Under the pieces are notes generated by a model. That model was given only the letters and a program-made list of their open reading frames with translations, did not search any database and was not told the origin of the DNA. The translations under genes and the position numbers were made by a program. Positions 46,900 through 56,343 of a DNA stretch of 64,000 nt are shown here, in pieces. Positions within the stretch are counted from its first letter, which is position 1, and each line of letters opens with the position of its first letter. Source of the DNA: Meandrina meandrites (lineage: Eukaryota; Cnidaria; Anthozoa; Scleractinia; Meandrinidae); assembly GCA_963693305.1 (NCBI GenBank), contig OY855907.1, forward strand, positions 35,378,301 to 35,442,300, read 5' to 3'.

Positions 46900-47560
46900 T
46901 ATTTAACGATTATCGCCCTTAGGCGGAGTAAATCTCGGCGAAATTCCAAGGAATATTCGTCGAGATTCACTGAGCCTGAGGCGAATAATTGTTTAAGTGT
47001 AATTTTTAGAGGTAAATATCAATAGCTGCAAAATATCGAAACAAAACACAGAAAAAGCATAATAAGTTGGCTTCATACATGAAAACCATCAATTGCGAAT
47101 CAATTTACACACAAGTAAGGCAACTAGGAAAAATACGATCATCTGGTACCTTTGTTGACCGTTGTTAACTAATAGACAACTTTGCTTATCACCTTGAAAT
47201 GAGCAGCTCTGGTCTGAAGAGAACAAAATTTCGGTCACTCGATCTGACACAAGACTGTCACAGTTTGTCATGCCTGCGTGATCTACCGTGTAAATGGTCT
47301 CATAATGCCGTCAAAAGTATTTCTTGAATATATTTTTGGTCCAATGGCCTTTGTAATCATTTTCCAAAATCCCGGTCGTTTGGATGTTAGGATTTTGAAT
47401 GATTTCTTTCGAATGAACGGAAATTTCATACAGCAATTGTCCGCCATGTTCACTTGCCTGGATGAAAAAGATGGCGTGGCTGAGTAACATAATATATAGC
47501 CTTGAAATGTAATATCACCCGACAGGCACAGTGAATATATAAAAGATAATACATTGTTGC
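46900..47560. mobile_element. non-autonomous repeat with palindromic head (copy 2)
   Basis: Same layout and related sequence as 7717-8470. The inverted head ATTATCGCCCTTAGGCGGAGTAAATCTCG is more decayed here. The 3' part runs into GCGCGGAGATATGAAATTT(A)TCTTCGAGTG, a word also found at 17090-17120. Confidence 0.55.
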
Positions 47561-48826
47561 GCGGAGATATGAAATTTATCTTCGAGTGTTCAACTCGATT
47601 TCTCACGAGTTCGCTGCGCTCACTCACATCTCCAAGCAACCATGTATTATTCTGTTTATTTTATAAACCTACTAATAACGAGGTTTTTGACGATTTTCCG
47701 AAGATTTCCGACTACTTTGAAAATGTTGTCCGGTGGTTATACGACTGATACGAACATTTGTGGTCATAACGGAGCTAAAATTAAGACTAAATATAACTTC
47801 ACTCATTCACAAAATGCGCTTAGAACACCAAGGTTAAATTCAAAGGAGAGAAAAGTGTAATTAATTTTTTGCGATTTATCCAAGACATGGGCAGAGTTTG
47901 AAAACGCCTGCAGGGCGTTTTCAATTTGTGATTGAAATCGCTTGCCTTTATAACTCGTGATAACACTTCTTTTGTTACTTTATGGACTAATATATAGTTT
48001 TAACAAAGCTGAACCATTATTTTTAGGTTTCCATTAATGTAAATAACTCTTTTGACTTTTGACTTTTCGAAGTGATGCCCATGATACTACCCCTTTAAAG
48101 TCAATGACAATCTGAAACGTTTTATTTCAATTAACCTAATTATTTCATTGTTGCTCGTCATATATATGTATGTTCGCGTTATTGTTCTTGTTACGAATAC
48201 AACGTACGTAAATGTACAAGGAGTTTTTGTCATTTTGACATGTGGCCTTTTCCTGGCTCAACTTCTTTATTTGTAATGTAGTTAAAGTAATTTTATTGAT
48301 GGCATCAATGCTTATGGTTATTCTTGGTGATGACAGCTCAAAAGAAGGGGGTTTGTTCATTCTTCTTATGCACTTAAGCTTAGGCTTGTGTCATCTGAGT
48401 GAAAACCAGCCTTAACTGTTGTTGTTACCAGTGAAATGCACATCATATGGTTGATTTCGCATTTAGTTTTATTCAAATATTGTGCGTGACCCTTTTCGGC
48501 GGAATGGCGGAATGTCGGAATGGCACCAATTTAGAGTTTACTTAGTTTAATTTATAATTTTCACTCCTTGGTTAAGGAAATTAAATTAAATTGAGGCGTT
48601 ACTTTTAGTAAAAATTTTGTATGAACAATTAAATTAATGCAATTAAATAAAATAAATAACTAAATTTCCTTTGTTTAGACACGGTAATTAGCTAGAAGGT
48701 CGTGGGGCCGTGTATTCCCCATCGAATTGGAATTTTAAAGTGTTAGTTTTATGGCGAGAGTAAAACCGGCAACCCGGAGAAAATTCCTGCGTATATAGGG
48801 TCACCGGTTATCGCCATACACTCTTT
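47561..48826. other. no gene seen; shared 3' flank of copy 4
   Basis: No credible coding frame. The part from about 48490 resembles the sequence downstream of copy 1 (21700-21990). Confidence 0.45.
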
Positions 48827-49190
48827 TTTTGTAAGAATATATTTTATGAGAATATCGAGGCTGAAATTTGCGAAATGTTAAGCATATTTTAAGAATAAAC
48901 CTGAGGCTGAGATTTTGAAAAGGATATAGTTTTGTGTTGAAAATCTGTAAATACAATTATATGTTTTTAACTTAACGGCAAAACAAGCCAACAAAACGAA
49001 AAAACCTGCACTAGCCAAACGCTCAATGCTAATGACAGTTCGATGAACGATGCGCGTAATACATACGTACAGTAAACAATTTGAAAATAATACAAGAATA
49101 TTTTCACCCTAAAATCGGCAGAAAAATAAGAAGAATCAGCCTGAGCCGCAAAAACAACATTCTTATATAAAAAAGAGTGTATTAAACACT
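48827..49190. mobile_element. 364-bp MITE (TACACTCTTTTTT ends)
   Basis: Inverted ends TACACTCTTTTTT and AAAAAAGAGTGTA. Related in opposite orientation to 25191-25510. It lies downstream of the fourth fibrinogen-like exon. Confidence 0.65.
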
Positions 49191-49416
49191 ACATTTTAGA
49201 ACACCTTTATTAAGCGATGAACTTCTATTAAGCAGTCAGTTGGCGATTTTTCCGAGGGCGAGATCGGTGGACAAAAAAAATTAACATGTTAAAACACTTT
49301 TAGGCTGAGTTGATAGTCATTTTTAAAGGACCTGGATTGTATGCTTTGTCCACAAAAATGAAACTTTTTGAAACTTAACCCGCTTTCTTAAAGTTGTACC
49401 TTGCGACAAATTCCAT

Positions 49417-50082
49417 TTAACGGATCCACAGGTTTAATGAATACCACTTGTCTGGTGGGGTAGTTGTGTAAGCACCATTACCAAAGTCATATTCAGTTTG
49501 CTTTTTATTCCGGCCTTCTTCTGCAACAAAAGAAGCGTCGTTAGCTTCTGTTATTCCAATCCCGTGATCAGCACGACTGCAATTTGACCCTCCTCCACCA
49601 ATCATTATCACTGATCCATCCCAATTCCAGTCACACCAGAAGCCGGTCTTGTTGGCGCTTTGGATGTCTGCACTGCACTCAGCCTGTTGAAACCCGTCTG
49701 TTGACTTGTACTGACCGCCATATTGAACCGTGCAATTTCCCAGGCATTCATCACTTGCCCAAGCTTTGCCATTTCGAAAGTCGCCATAACTTGTGATTTT
49801 AGATCGGAATGTTTGCCCAGCCAAACAGTTATCCGTTGTCTGTAACAGAGGTGTATGACTAGCGTCATCACTGCGCGTGATCTTAAATTCTCTCCCGCTG
49901 ACTAACCAAAACGCCGGCGAGATCATGTCAGAGTTAACGGATGGATCTGTTGTTGTTCCCATGGCAACTTGCTTGTCATACCACCAGTAACCAGTGTTAT
50001 CCATCCAATTCTTTTCGTCACTGTTTGAGAATCGGGCGATAAGAGTCCAACCTTTGTTGTCATCTGTCATGTGGCAGTACAC
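49417..50082 (-). CDS. fibrinogen-like terminal exon, copy 4 (upstream exons missing from window)
   Basis: An open 221-codon exon begins after a CATTAG acceptor with VYCHMTDDNKGW and ends LWIR-TGA; all eight family cysteines are present. It is closest to copy 1 in the central part (LVSGREFKITRSDD, GITEANDASFV). The expected linker, EGF and PAN exons should lie at higher coordinates, but within about 240 bp of the acceptor the sequence changes to the palindrome at 50153 and then the Polinton-like element, which fills the rest of the window. The gene is therefore either split by an insertion larger than 13 kb in its third intron or has lost its 5' exons. Confidence 0.75.
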   Translation of the reverse strand: MYCHMTDDNKGWTLIARFSNSDEKNWMDNTGYWWYDKQVAMGTTTDPSVNSDMISPAFWLVSGREFKITRSDDASHTPLLQTTDNCLAGQTFRSKITSYGDFRNGKAWASDECLGNCTVQYGGQYKSTDGFQQAECSADIQSANKTGFWCDWNWDGSVIMIGGGGSNCSRADHGIGITEANDASFVAEEGRNKKQTEYDFGNGAYTTTPPDKWYSLNLWIR

Positions 50083-50152
50083 CTAATGAGCAGAGATATG
50101 TCCAGAAATGCACGCAACGACGAGAATGGTAATAAATATAAGGTATGATGGG

Positions 50153-50318
50153 ACACACATAGAAGTTACTGGTTTTAGCGCAAAAAAAAATAAAGATACA
50201 AAACAAAGCTGATTTAACAAGAAACTCGGCTCCCATGCTCGCCTCGTTTCTTGTTAAATCAGCTTTGTTTTGTATCTTGATTTTTTTTTCCGCTAAAACC
50301 AGTAACTTCTATGTGTGT
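50153..50318. repeat. 166-bp palindrome at the host/Polinton junction
   Basis: Arms of about 73 bp starting ACACACATAGAAGTTACTGG are near-perfect complements around a 20-base loop (TCGGCTCCCATGCTCGCCTC). It separates the truncated fibrinogen-like intron from the viral-type genes. It may be a foldback MITE or the terminal structure of the virus-like element; the right end of the element, which would decide, is outside the window. Confidence 0.85.
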
Positions 50319-50487
50319 GGTGGTATTTGAGAGAAAATAAGCAAGCAAGGAAGTAACAAAGAGCGAGCGGATGTGGCACACAAAAAAATAATAATTTTTT
50401 TTGAAGAATTATATACACTGTCTATATACAAAAGTGCGCCAGAATTATTTTCCATTTGAACACCTGCCTGCTGTTGTGTATAAAACA

Positions 50488-51111
50488 ATGGGAAGAGGTA
50501 GAAAAGGTGTTATCGAACAAAGCAGCAAAAAGCCAAAAGCGCAAAAAAACAGAGAAAGAGGATTTATATGGGGAATGCATAAAATAGACAATCCCCATTA
50601 TGAAAAAGATAATTCAGAATTTTTAACAGAAGGCTTAATTGCAGAAATGAAAAAAATGAGCCCCCAAAATTTAATGAATATTCTTTTACCATCAGAGGAC
50701 ACACAAGAAATAAACAAAAAGCTCAGCCAGCGAAAAGCTCTTGGCTGGGACAAGGTGAACGAAGCCATAACCAAAGCTCCCTTTTGCGAACATAATCAAC
50801 AAATTGTAAATCTATTGTTTTGCTATGAATGTAAATATTGCAAATGGAATGGGCTCTGCCATAAGTGTAAAAAAAATGGAGACGATCACTTTCTAGGCTG
50901 CAAGTATTATAAAAAAGACTACGACGATATCTTCAATGTGCCTTACATCTATTATAGACCGAAAAAGATATACTACGAAAATGGCATTTACTACGAAGAT
51001 ATCAGCATTATCATAAATTTTCATAATTTTAATCATCATAAATTTGCCATACATGAAGATGGTCCTGATAGTCTTAAAAACAGAAACTACGAAATCTACG
51101 TTATTGAATAA
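50488..51111 (+). CDS. Cys-rich zinc-ribbon-like protein of the Polinton element, paralog 1
   Basis: The start ATG at 50488 (ACAATGGGAAGA) is chosen over upstream non-ATG codons; the product has 207 residues. A basic N-terminus is followed by a helical region and the signature RKALGWDKVNEAIT-APFC. Then come CYECKYC and LCHKCKK, a C-x2-C-x2-C-x5-C-x2-C cluster that probably binds zinc. The C-terminus is rich in Tyr, Ile, Asn and His. No named family was recognised. The next gene is a shortened paralog, so this pair arose by duplication. A role in nucleic-acid or protein binding early in the element's cycle is conceivable but unsupported. Confidence 0.65.
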   Translation: MGRGRKGVIEQSSKKPKAQKNRERGFIWGMHKIDNPHYEKDNSEFLTEGLIAEMKKMSPQNLMNILLPSEDTQEINKKLSQRKALGWDKVNEAITKAPFCEHNQQIVNLLFCYECKYCKWNGLCHKCKKNGDDHFLGCKYYKKDYDDIFNVPYIYYRPKKIYYENGIYYEDISIIINFHNFNHHKFAIHEDGPDSLKNRNYEIYVIE

Positions 51112-51155
51112 TTTTTACCATTTAGAAAGATACGCCAACAAGTATATACGTCGAA

Positions 51156-51494
51156 ATGTCAGACACATTGGAACTAATAAAAACACTTCCACCAGAACTT
51201 CGTGAAAAAATCTACAAAGAGTTTATTAAAATAAAACTCAGAGAGCGAAAAGCTCTTGGCTGGGACGAGGTAAATCGTGCAATCACCGCAGCACCATTTT
51301 GCGATCGCAATGAACAAATTGTAAAGGTCTTATTTTGTTATAAATGCGGTCATTGCATGCGAAATTATCTCTGTAATCTGTGCAAAAGAAATGGAGTAAA
51401 TCACTATCTCGGCTATCCTATTCATGATGAAGATGATTACGACGAGTGCTTCAAAAAATCTTGGTATAATAGTTGGTGCGGAGCCGTTGCGTAA
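51156..51494 (+). CDS. Cys-rich zinc-ribbon-like protein of the Polinton element, paralog 2
   Basis: 112 residues. It starts MSDTLELIKTLPPELREKIY, an F-box-like helix pattern. It continues with RKALGWDEVNRAIT-APFC and the cluster CYKCGHC-x5-C-x2-C, like the upstream protein, and then stops after an acidic patch (DEDDYDE). The last zinc-side residue (GC in paralog 1) is GY here. The LPPEL start resembles the short leucine-rich start of F-box proteins, which would link it to ubiquitin ligases; this is only a suggestion. Confidence 0.6.
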   Translation: MSDTLELIKTLPPELREKIYKEFIKIKLRERKALGWDEVNRAITAAPFCDRNEQIVKVLFCYKCGHCMRNYLCNLCKRNGVNHYLGYPIHDEDDYDECFKKSWYNSWCGAVA

Positions 51495-51690
51495 CATTTT
51501 AATCATTTTCTGCCTCCAGCATCGCATCCACAACTTGATATGTTATATGTCTGACTTCATTCTGCCAAACGGGTGAAGAAAGTTCGTTTATAGCATACAT
51601 AAGAGCATGAAATAGAACAATCATTTTTCTATATTTGTAACAGAAATCATTCTTTAATAAAGTGAAAGAGAGTGCGCTTCGACTGAATTT
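51495..51690. other. intergenic between convergent genes
   Basis: About 200 bp, AT-rich, between the plus-strand Cys-rich gene and the minus-strand membrane protein. AATAA-type signals occur on both strands, as expected for two converging 3' ends. Confidence 0.5.
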
Positions 51691-52359
51691 TTACTTCGAA
51701 ACGTCGACCGCGCTGCCAAGAAACTTTTTTTGCAGCCTAATTCTCTCTTCATGCATGGCCTCTTGTCGTATTTTTTCTATGTCAGGGCTGCTTTGTTTAT
51801 TTTTTTCCTTGGGAAGTGTGCCTTTCCTAAGAATCTCCTTCTGAATTCTATAGCTCTCTTTTTCATCAAGAATGCTTTGAAACTCAGAATCGCTGATTTT
51901 GCCGTCAATAAGTGATTTTGACAGTATGCGGTTGACAGTATCGCATTTTGACAAAGCAAGTGTCATGATTTTGCAGTGTTTGATAAGTTTGGGCTCAAGC
52001 TTTTTGTAAAAACCGGTAAGTCCTGCCGCTGTTAGTCCAAAGATAGAGGCAACACAGCCAATAGGTATCGAGGCAGGAGCCCCTATTACTGTAAACGCAG
52101 CTGCTACGCCACCTGCGGATAGAAAACCAGAAATACCGCCAGCAGAAAAGCCAGCATAGTTGATAATGGTTTTCGTGCGTTTATATTTTTTTGCAACAAG
52201 CCGATAATGTGAAACTTCATCACTTAAATATTTTAAAACTTCATTTGCTTTCTGCATACGAAAATTGTTATCTGGCTGAGTTGGTAGAACTGGATAGAGT
52301 GTTGTCTGAGTTTCTGTTTGTTCATAAGCTGGTGCAGTTGGTAATACGTTGGATGCCAT
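51691..52359 (-). CDS. Gly/Ala-rich membrane protein of the Polinton element
   Basis: 222 residues. The N-terminal 30 or so are Pro/Thr/Gln-rich. A basic helix (YRLVAKKYKRTKTIINYA) leads into a long hydrophobic Gly/Ala-rich stretch (roughly residues 70-118, with GFSAGGISGFLSAGG and a second run after a short turn), likely two membrane passes or a helical hairpin. The C-terminal third is charged and helical, ending with coiled-coil-like EKIRQEAMHEERIRLQKK. Family unknown to me. The arrangement suggests a virion membrane or membrane-penetration protein. It is probably co-expressed with the adjacent minus-strand gene upstream (52389-53057). Confidence 0.65.
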   Translation of the reverse strand: MASNVLPTAPAYEQTETQTTLYPVLPTQPDNNFRMQKANEVLKYLSDEVSHYRLVAKKYKRTKTIINYAGFSAGGISGFLSAGGVAAAFTVIGAPASIPIGCVASIFGLTAAGLTGFYKKLEPKLIKHCKIMTLALSKCDTVNRILSKSLIDGKISDSEFQSILDEKESYRIQKEILRKGTLPKEKNKQSSPDIEKIRQEAMHEERIRLQKKFLGSAVDVSK

Positions 52360-52388
52360 TATGTATATTTACAAAATTATTTTTCCCT

Positions 52389-53057
52389 TTAATTAATTTC
52401 AATTTGAAACTGAAGAGGCAAGCCGTTAAAATCAAATAGATTATTATTTTGGTCCCTGACAGAAATTGTCATATTTGAGATATGCTTATCAGCAGAAACA
52501 TCGCGTAAGACATGTTGTGGGCTGCTTTGATAAAAAACTTTATCAAAAGGCCCCCCTGTTATGTCCAAAGTTTGTAAAACAGTAGACGGTTTTCCATTTA
52601 ACAGATTCTGTTCTTTGTCAAGTAGGTCGCAATGAATGTAATATGTAGTTTCGTAATTCAGATTTTTTATGGAAATTTTTGATGGAATTGCAAAAGTTTT
52701 CAAATTGAGTAAATTACCTAAATTGGAATCAAAAATAATCTTTTTAGAATCAAGATTATAAATTATAAGCTTACCAAAGGAAGTATTAATATTCATTGAC
52801 AATGCGACCCTATGTTTGGATAAAACGAATTTGATTTCCTTGGTTAAAGTATCGAGTGTATAATGACCCGGATTAATATCAACTTCGAAAGGCTTTTCAT
52901 CTTTATCAAACAAAGTAATTGCCCCCTTTTTCTTTAAGTTAAACCACGAATTGTAAAGAGAACAACTTAACAGCCGGATATAGCTTGGTTTTTGAATAGG
53001 CTGGTCAAAATAGACCGTATGAGGATTTTCTTTTGTAACAACTGTTACAATAACCAT
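52389..53057 (-). CDS. penton-like minor capsid protein candidate
   Basis: The start at 53057 (AAAATGG, MVIVTVVTKENP) is preferred to the in-frame ATG at 53105, because the latter would overlap the divergent gene starting at 53104. 222 residues, almost all predicted beta strand. The order is a strand with YFDQPI, then SYIRLLSCSLYNSWFNLKKKG, then PGHYTLDTLTKEI, and an ending DFNGLPLQFQIEIN. This layout (a short extended start, a YNSW-type turn and a P-x-GxY segment) resembles the penton or minor capsid proteins of Polintons and relatives. The call is by pattern, not by alignment. Only 46 bp separate it from the divergent 582-residue gene, so they likely share a promoter region. Confidence 0.5.
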   Translation of the reverse strand: MVIVTVVTKENPHTVYFDQPIQKPSYIRLLSCSLYNSWFNLKKKGAITLFDKDEKPFEVDINPGHYTLDTLTKEIKFVLSKHRVALSMNINTSFGKLIIYNLDSKKIIFDSNLGNLLNLKTFAIPSKISIKNLNYETTYYIHCDLLDKEQNLLNGKPSTVLQTLDITGGPFDKVFYQSSPQHVLRDVSADKHISNMTISVRDQNNNLFDFNGLPLQFQIEIN

Positions 53058-53103
53058 TTTATAATTAGAGAAAAATATTTTGTTTAAATAATAAAAGAGG
53101 ACC

Positions 53104-54852
53104 ATGAATGGTGAATGGACCGGTGGTGGTGGATGGTTGGATGCTTATTCGAGGCAGCAAAGAACCAAAAGTGCAGATACTGCCAAAGCAGCAAAAGACA
53201 AGGCCCCTCAGCCGTCACAGCACAGCAGCGCATCTGCGCTTCTAAAATGGATTCAAACGCCACAAGCTGTCAAAATTGCCAAAGTGGCAGAACAGAAGGC
53301 ATGGAAAACCTTTCTTGCAAAATACCCTAATGCCGACAAATCTAAGTTTGTTCCACAGACCAATTTCGCCAAAGACCACACAGCAACCTCAGAAATTTAT
53401 TTCAAAGCAGGGCCAGGCCATTTGATAGACGTTTTAGGTTCAGACAGCAAATATTGGAGCCCGGAAATGAAAAGTGCGCTGGGTGTTGGCCAATCAACAG
53501 AAGGGTTTCCACAACAACTTACACCAAGTGGATTAAAAGGTGACTCTTTGCCCATTCCTGCTGTTGGCTTTCACGATTCCGCCCAAAGTTTGAAAAAAAT
53601 ATTTAATGTTCAACAGAATACTTACGTAACACCGGACCAGTATTTCACAACAAAGTTCAGAGAGATATTTCAAAAAACCAAACTCACCCACCGTTCAGGG
53701 AAAGAGTCCAAAACATGGCTAGCCGGTCCAAATATGAAATATTGGCCACAACAGCTGAACTTCGCTGTGTGGTGCGCGACAACGGGCTGCGGCATCAGTC
53801 GTGAAATTTTCGCTATGCCACCGAATGTGCGAGCTTTTTACAAGTTCCATATATATTTTACTGTCAGGCGAATATTGTTTCAGATGGGGGGAATACAAAG
53901 CATAAGCGCTTTGCCTGGCGACCCTACTTTTAACCAGTTTAACAACAAGTATGACGTGGCTTCATACAAAAGAATATGTGCTGAGTTTGGAGTCGACCCA
54001 TCGAGTGATTTTCGTTACACATCAGGCGCAAACCACGGCCTGGGAAGCGTTTACATCTATATCACAAACATTGGACCAGATAAAACTTCAGCCAGTTACC
54101 CTGGTTACAATAAATTTTCAGACGAAGGCGGTTCAGCCTCAAAAGGTAACTTGATTTATTATGTCGAGCCGGATGACGATGCCAACGGACAGGCAGACTG
54201 GTTTTGTCCCAATGTAGCAGAAGGTCTTACCCAGGCGGGTTTGTCTCGAATAAACCAGTCGATAGAGGCGTTCGTTTACTGTGTTCTGGGTTCACAGGTA
54301 AATGTAAGAAGTAGTATTCTTGGCTCAGGAGGGCGCGCAAAGGAAGCGCAAAGTGAGTTCCTTGTGCTGGTTGAAGATGCTATAAGGCAACCGGATCTGG
54401 CAAAGTCAGTTCAAAGGTACCAACTTGCTGTCGACGAGGCAAAGGTGAGGCTTAACTTTGCAGTGTGCCCGGGGGCCTGGCTGATGCCTGCGCGGATGGT
54501 GATAAATACGGGAACTGTAACTGGTTACAACAACCAGCTCAAACAAGCTGTGCCAGGTATGAAGCTCGGGGTTAACGATGAAGTAAACAAGAGCACAAAA
54601 AAATCAGGGCTAAAGCTGATGGCAGGAGGGCCAACAAAGATAAACCCCCCAAACAGCCACCCCTCAAACCTGATACACAAGGAAGCAACGCAAAAAAAGG
54701 GGCCCTCGACTAAAGAGGGTAAATTGCCTGATGAGCCAGTAACAAATGTAGGTGAAACTGGGGTGAGGGGTGAAACGCACGAAAATAACAAAGTAGCTAT
54801 TGCTATTGGTGCTGTCGGGGTTGGGGCTTTGATTTACGCCGTTATGCGCTAA
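53104..54852 (+). CDS. large conserved Polinton virion-protein candidate (582 aa)
   Basis: The N-terminus is Gly/Trp and then Ala/Lys/Gln-rich. Residues ~180-400 form a conserved core (FAVWCATTGCGIS, FYKFHIYFTVRRILFQMGG, SALPGDPTFNQFNNKYD, NHGLGSVYIYIT). The C-terminal ~90 residues are low-complexity Lys/Pro/Thr/Gly, ending in a single hydrophobic tail helix (VAIAIGAVGVGALIYAVM). I recognise the core as a protein often seen in invertebrate genomes beside such elements, but know no assigned function. The tail anchor and the position between the capsid candidates suggest a structural or membrane-associated virion protein. Its stop codon overlaps by 4 bp the stop of the convergent gene 54849-56255. 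Confidence 0.7.
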   Translation: MNGEWTGGGGWLDAYSRQQRTKSADTAKAAKDKAPQPSQHSSASALLKWIQTPQAVKIAKVAEQKAWKTFLAKYPNADKSKFVPQTNFAKDHTATSEIYFKAGPGHLIDVLGSDSKYWSPEMKSALGVGQSTEGFPQQLTPSGLKGDSLPIPAVGFHDSAQSLKKIFNVQQNTYVTPDQYFTTKFREIFQKTKLTHRSGKESKTWLAGPNMKYWPQQLNFAVWCATTGCGISREIFAMPPNVRAFYKFHIYFTVRRILFQMGGIQSISALPGDPTFNQFNNKYDVASYKRICAEFGVDPSSDFRYTSGANHGLGSVYIYITNIGPDKTSASYPGYNKFSDEGGSASKGNLIYYVEPDDDANGQADWFCPNVAEGLTQAGLSRINQSIEAFVYCVLGSQVNVRSSILGSGGRAKEAQSEFLVLVEDAIRQPDLAKSVQRYQLAVDEAKVRLNFAVCPGAWLMPARMVINTGTVTGYNNQLKQAVPGMKLGVNDEVNKSTKKSGLKLMAGGPTKINPPNSHPSNLIHKEATQKKGPSTKEGKLPDEPVTNVGETGVRGETHENNKVAIAIGAVGVGALIYAVMR

Positions 54853-56255
54853 CGCCGCTTCTTGATGTATTTTTCGACAAGAAAGGCAACCACAGCCAAA
54901 ATAAGCAGCCAGGTGTGTTCAGCAAGAAAGCCGATAGCTTGCCCGGCGGCTTTGAAAAGAAAGCTCGCAATTGAGCCAATAAAACCTGGCAGAATTGATG
55001 CAAGCTTAGAGCCAATATCTTTCAGACCTTTTCCCAACGCTTTACCGGTGGCTTTCAAAGCATTTGTAGTAGCCCCAACGACTGCACCAATTGTGACCCC
55101 GGCAGCAAGAACGATAGCCGTAACGGTCACACCATATTTTTTAAATATCTCCTTTACCCTCTCACGAAGTGGAAGCGCTCTTTCTCTTTCATCAATCTGC
55201 GTTTGCAAACGAGCAAGCTCCTCTTGTCTTTCTTCAACGCGGCCTTCGGCGGCTAGTCTATCAGAAGGTGAGGCATTTTCATCGTCGATAACTGCCTGAT
55301 CTTCCTCATTTTGGCGCTGCAGTTCGGCTTCTTGCTCTTTCAGATCATCCAACGTTTTTGTGTCATTTAGCCTCGCTTGCATTGTGTTTATTTCTCTCTC
55401 TTTGGCCGCCAGGCTTGCCCTTTTTTGGTCGACCTTTTTTTGTGCTTTTTCCTCCTGCTTCAATTGTTTCTTGAGAGCCGCCAACTCTTTCTTTTTGTTT
55501 TCATATTCGGTTTGATAGTTTTTTAACAGTTGCCGTTTCTCCCACAGTCTTGATTCAATTTCAATTGTTGTGCCATGTTCTTGATTGAGCGCATCAATCT
55601 GAGCTTTAGTTCGTTCTTTTTTGTTTCTCAGATCTTCCAATTCTTGCTCTTTTTTTTCTATTTCATGGACAAGTTTTTGGGTATCTCCGGTTTGTTTTTC
55701 ATCTTCTCTTATGCTCTGCCGGGTTTCTATTATTTCATCACGTTCTTGAGGAATCAGAGATTCAGCTTCCGGACCAAGTGATGTTTTGAACTTGTCTTTA
55801 AATTTTTGGAGAAGACCTTTCTCATCCTTTCTGAAAATTTCAGTCTCGCCGCCCCTTGTTCCAAATGAAACGATTGTAGTCTCATTGCCAGGCTTTTTGC
55901 TGAAACCGATTGGGCCTAATTTTCTGAAGTCCACTTTTGGAAACTTCCCTTTAATGAAAGCTCTTGCTCTTTCAAGAAGTGCTGGTTTATCATATAGATG
56001 AGAAAAGTCGCCCAATGAAGGGATTTCATCAAATGATGTTTCTGGCTGAAGTCTGCCCTTTTCTTTTTGCATATTTTGCATTTCAATATTTTCACCTCCA
56101 TGGTAGGGAGTGGACGCTGTGCCAGGATCAAATGGCTTAGTTGTGTCGATCTCAGTATCAACATAAAAATTATATTTATCATCATCTTTATTCTCATTCT
56201 CAAGATCCTTGTCAAGTTCTGGTTGCTCAATACCAAATTCGCCACCTTCTGCCAT
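54849..56255 (-). CDS. coiled-coil protein with C-terminal membrane-active region
   Basis: 468 residues in three parts. Residues 1-150 are acidic and variable with a short ordered region (KVDFRKLGPIGFSKKPG). Residues ~160-370 form a long charged coiled coil (many Glu, Lys, Gln; LEDLRNKKERTKAQ, LKKQLKQEEKAQKK). Residues ~375-468 contain alternating hydrophobic Gly/Ala helices (VTAIVLAAGVTIGAVVGA, GSKLASILPGFIGSIASFLF) and a final membrane helix before KKRR. The third part looks like a membrane-inserting or pore-like hairpin. A virion membrane-penetration or fusion-like role is inferred only. The ATG is 5 bp from an ATCAAC-N3-GTTGAT palindrome. Confidence 0.7.
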   Translation of the reverse strand: MAEGGEFGIEQPELDKDLENENKDDDKYNFYVDTEIDTTKPFDPGTASTPYHGGENIEMQNMQKEKGRLQPETSFDEIPSLGDFSHLYDKPALLERARAFIKGKFPKVDFRKLGPIGFSKKPGNETTIVSFGTRGGETEIFRKDEKGLLQKFKDKFKTSLGPEAESLIPQERDEIIETRQSIREDEKQTGDTQKLVHEIEKKEQELEDLRNKKERTKAQIDALNQEHGTTIEIESRLWEKRQLLKNYQTEYENKKKELAALKKQLKQEEKAQKKVDQKRASLAAKEREINTMQARLNDTKTLDDLKEQEAELQRQNEEDQAVIDDENASPSDRLAAEGRVEERQEELARLQTQIDERERALPLRERVKEIFKKYGVTVTAIVLAAGVTIGAVVGATTNALKATGKALGKGLKDIGSKLASILPGFIGSIASFLFKAAGQAIGFLAEHTWLLILAVVAFLVEKYIKKRR

Positions 56256-56260
56256 CGAAT

Positions 56261-56283
56261 ATCAACAAAGTTGATAAGTTGAT
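56261..56283. promoter_or_regulatory. ATCAAC-N3-GTTGAT palindrome plus half site
   Basis: ATCAACAAAGTTGAT at 56261-56275 is followed by AAGTTGAT. It sits in the 88-bp gap between the divergent coiled-coil protein gene (ATG at 56255) and the capsid gene (ATG at 56344), where a shared regulator would bind. Confidence 0.55.
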
Positions 56284-56343
56284 GAAGTAATTTTATATTT
56301 ACAATTGAATTTTTTTAATTGAACTTTTATATTCTTTGCAATA

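Noticed and set aside
53058..53105. Earlier ATG for the penton-like protein
   Set aside because: It would overlap the divergent gene start, and the extra 16 residues are unlike a beta-rich capsid start.
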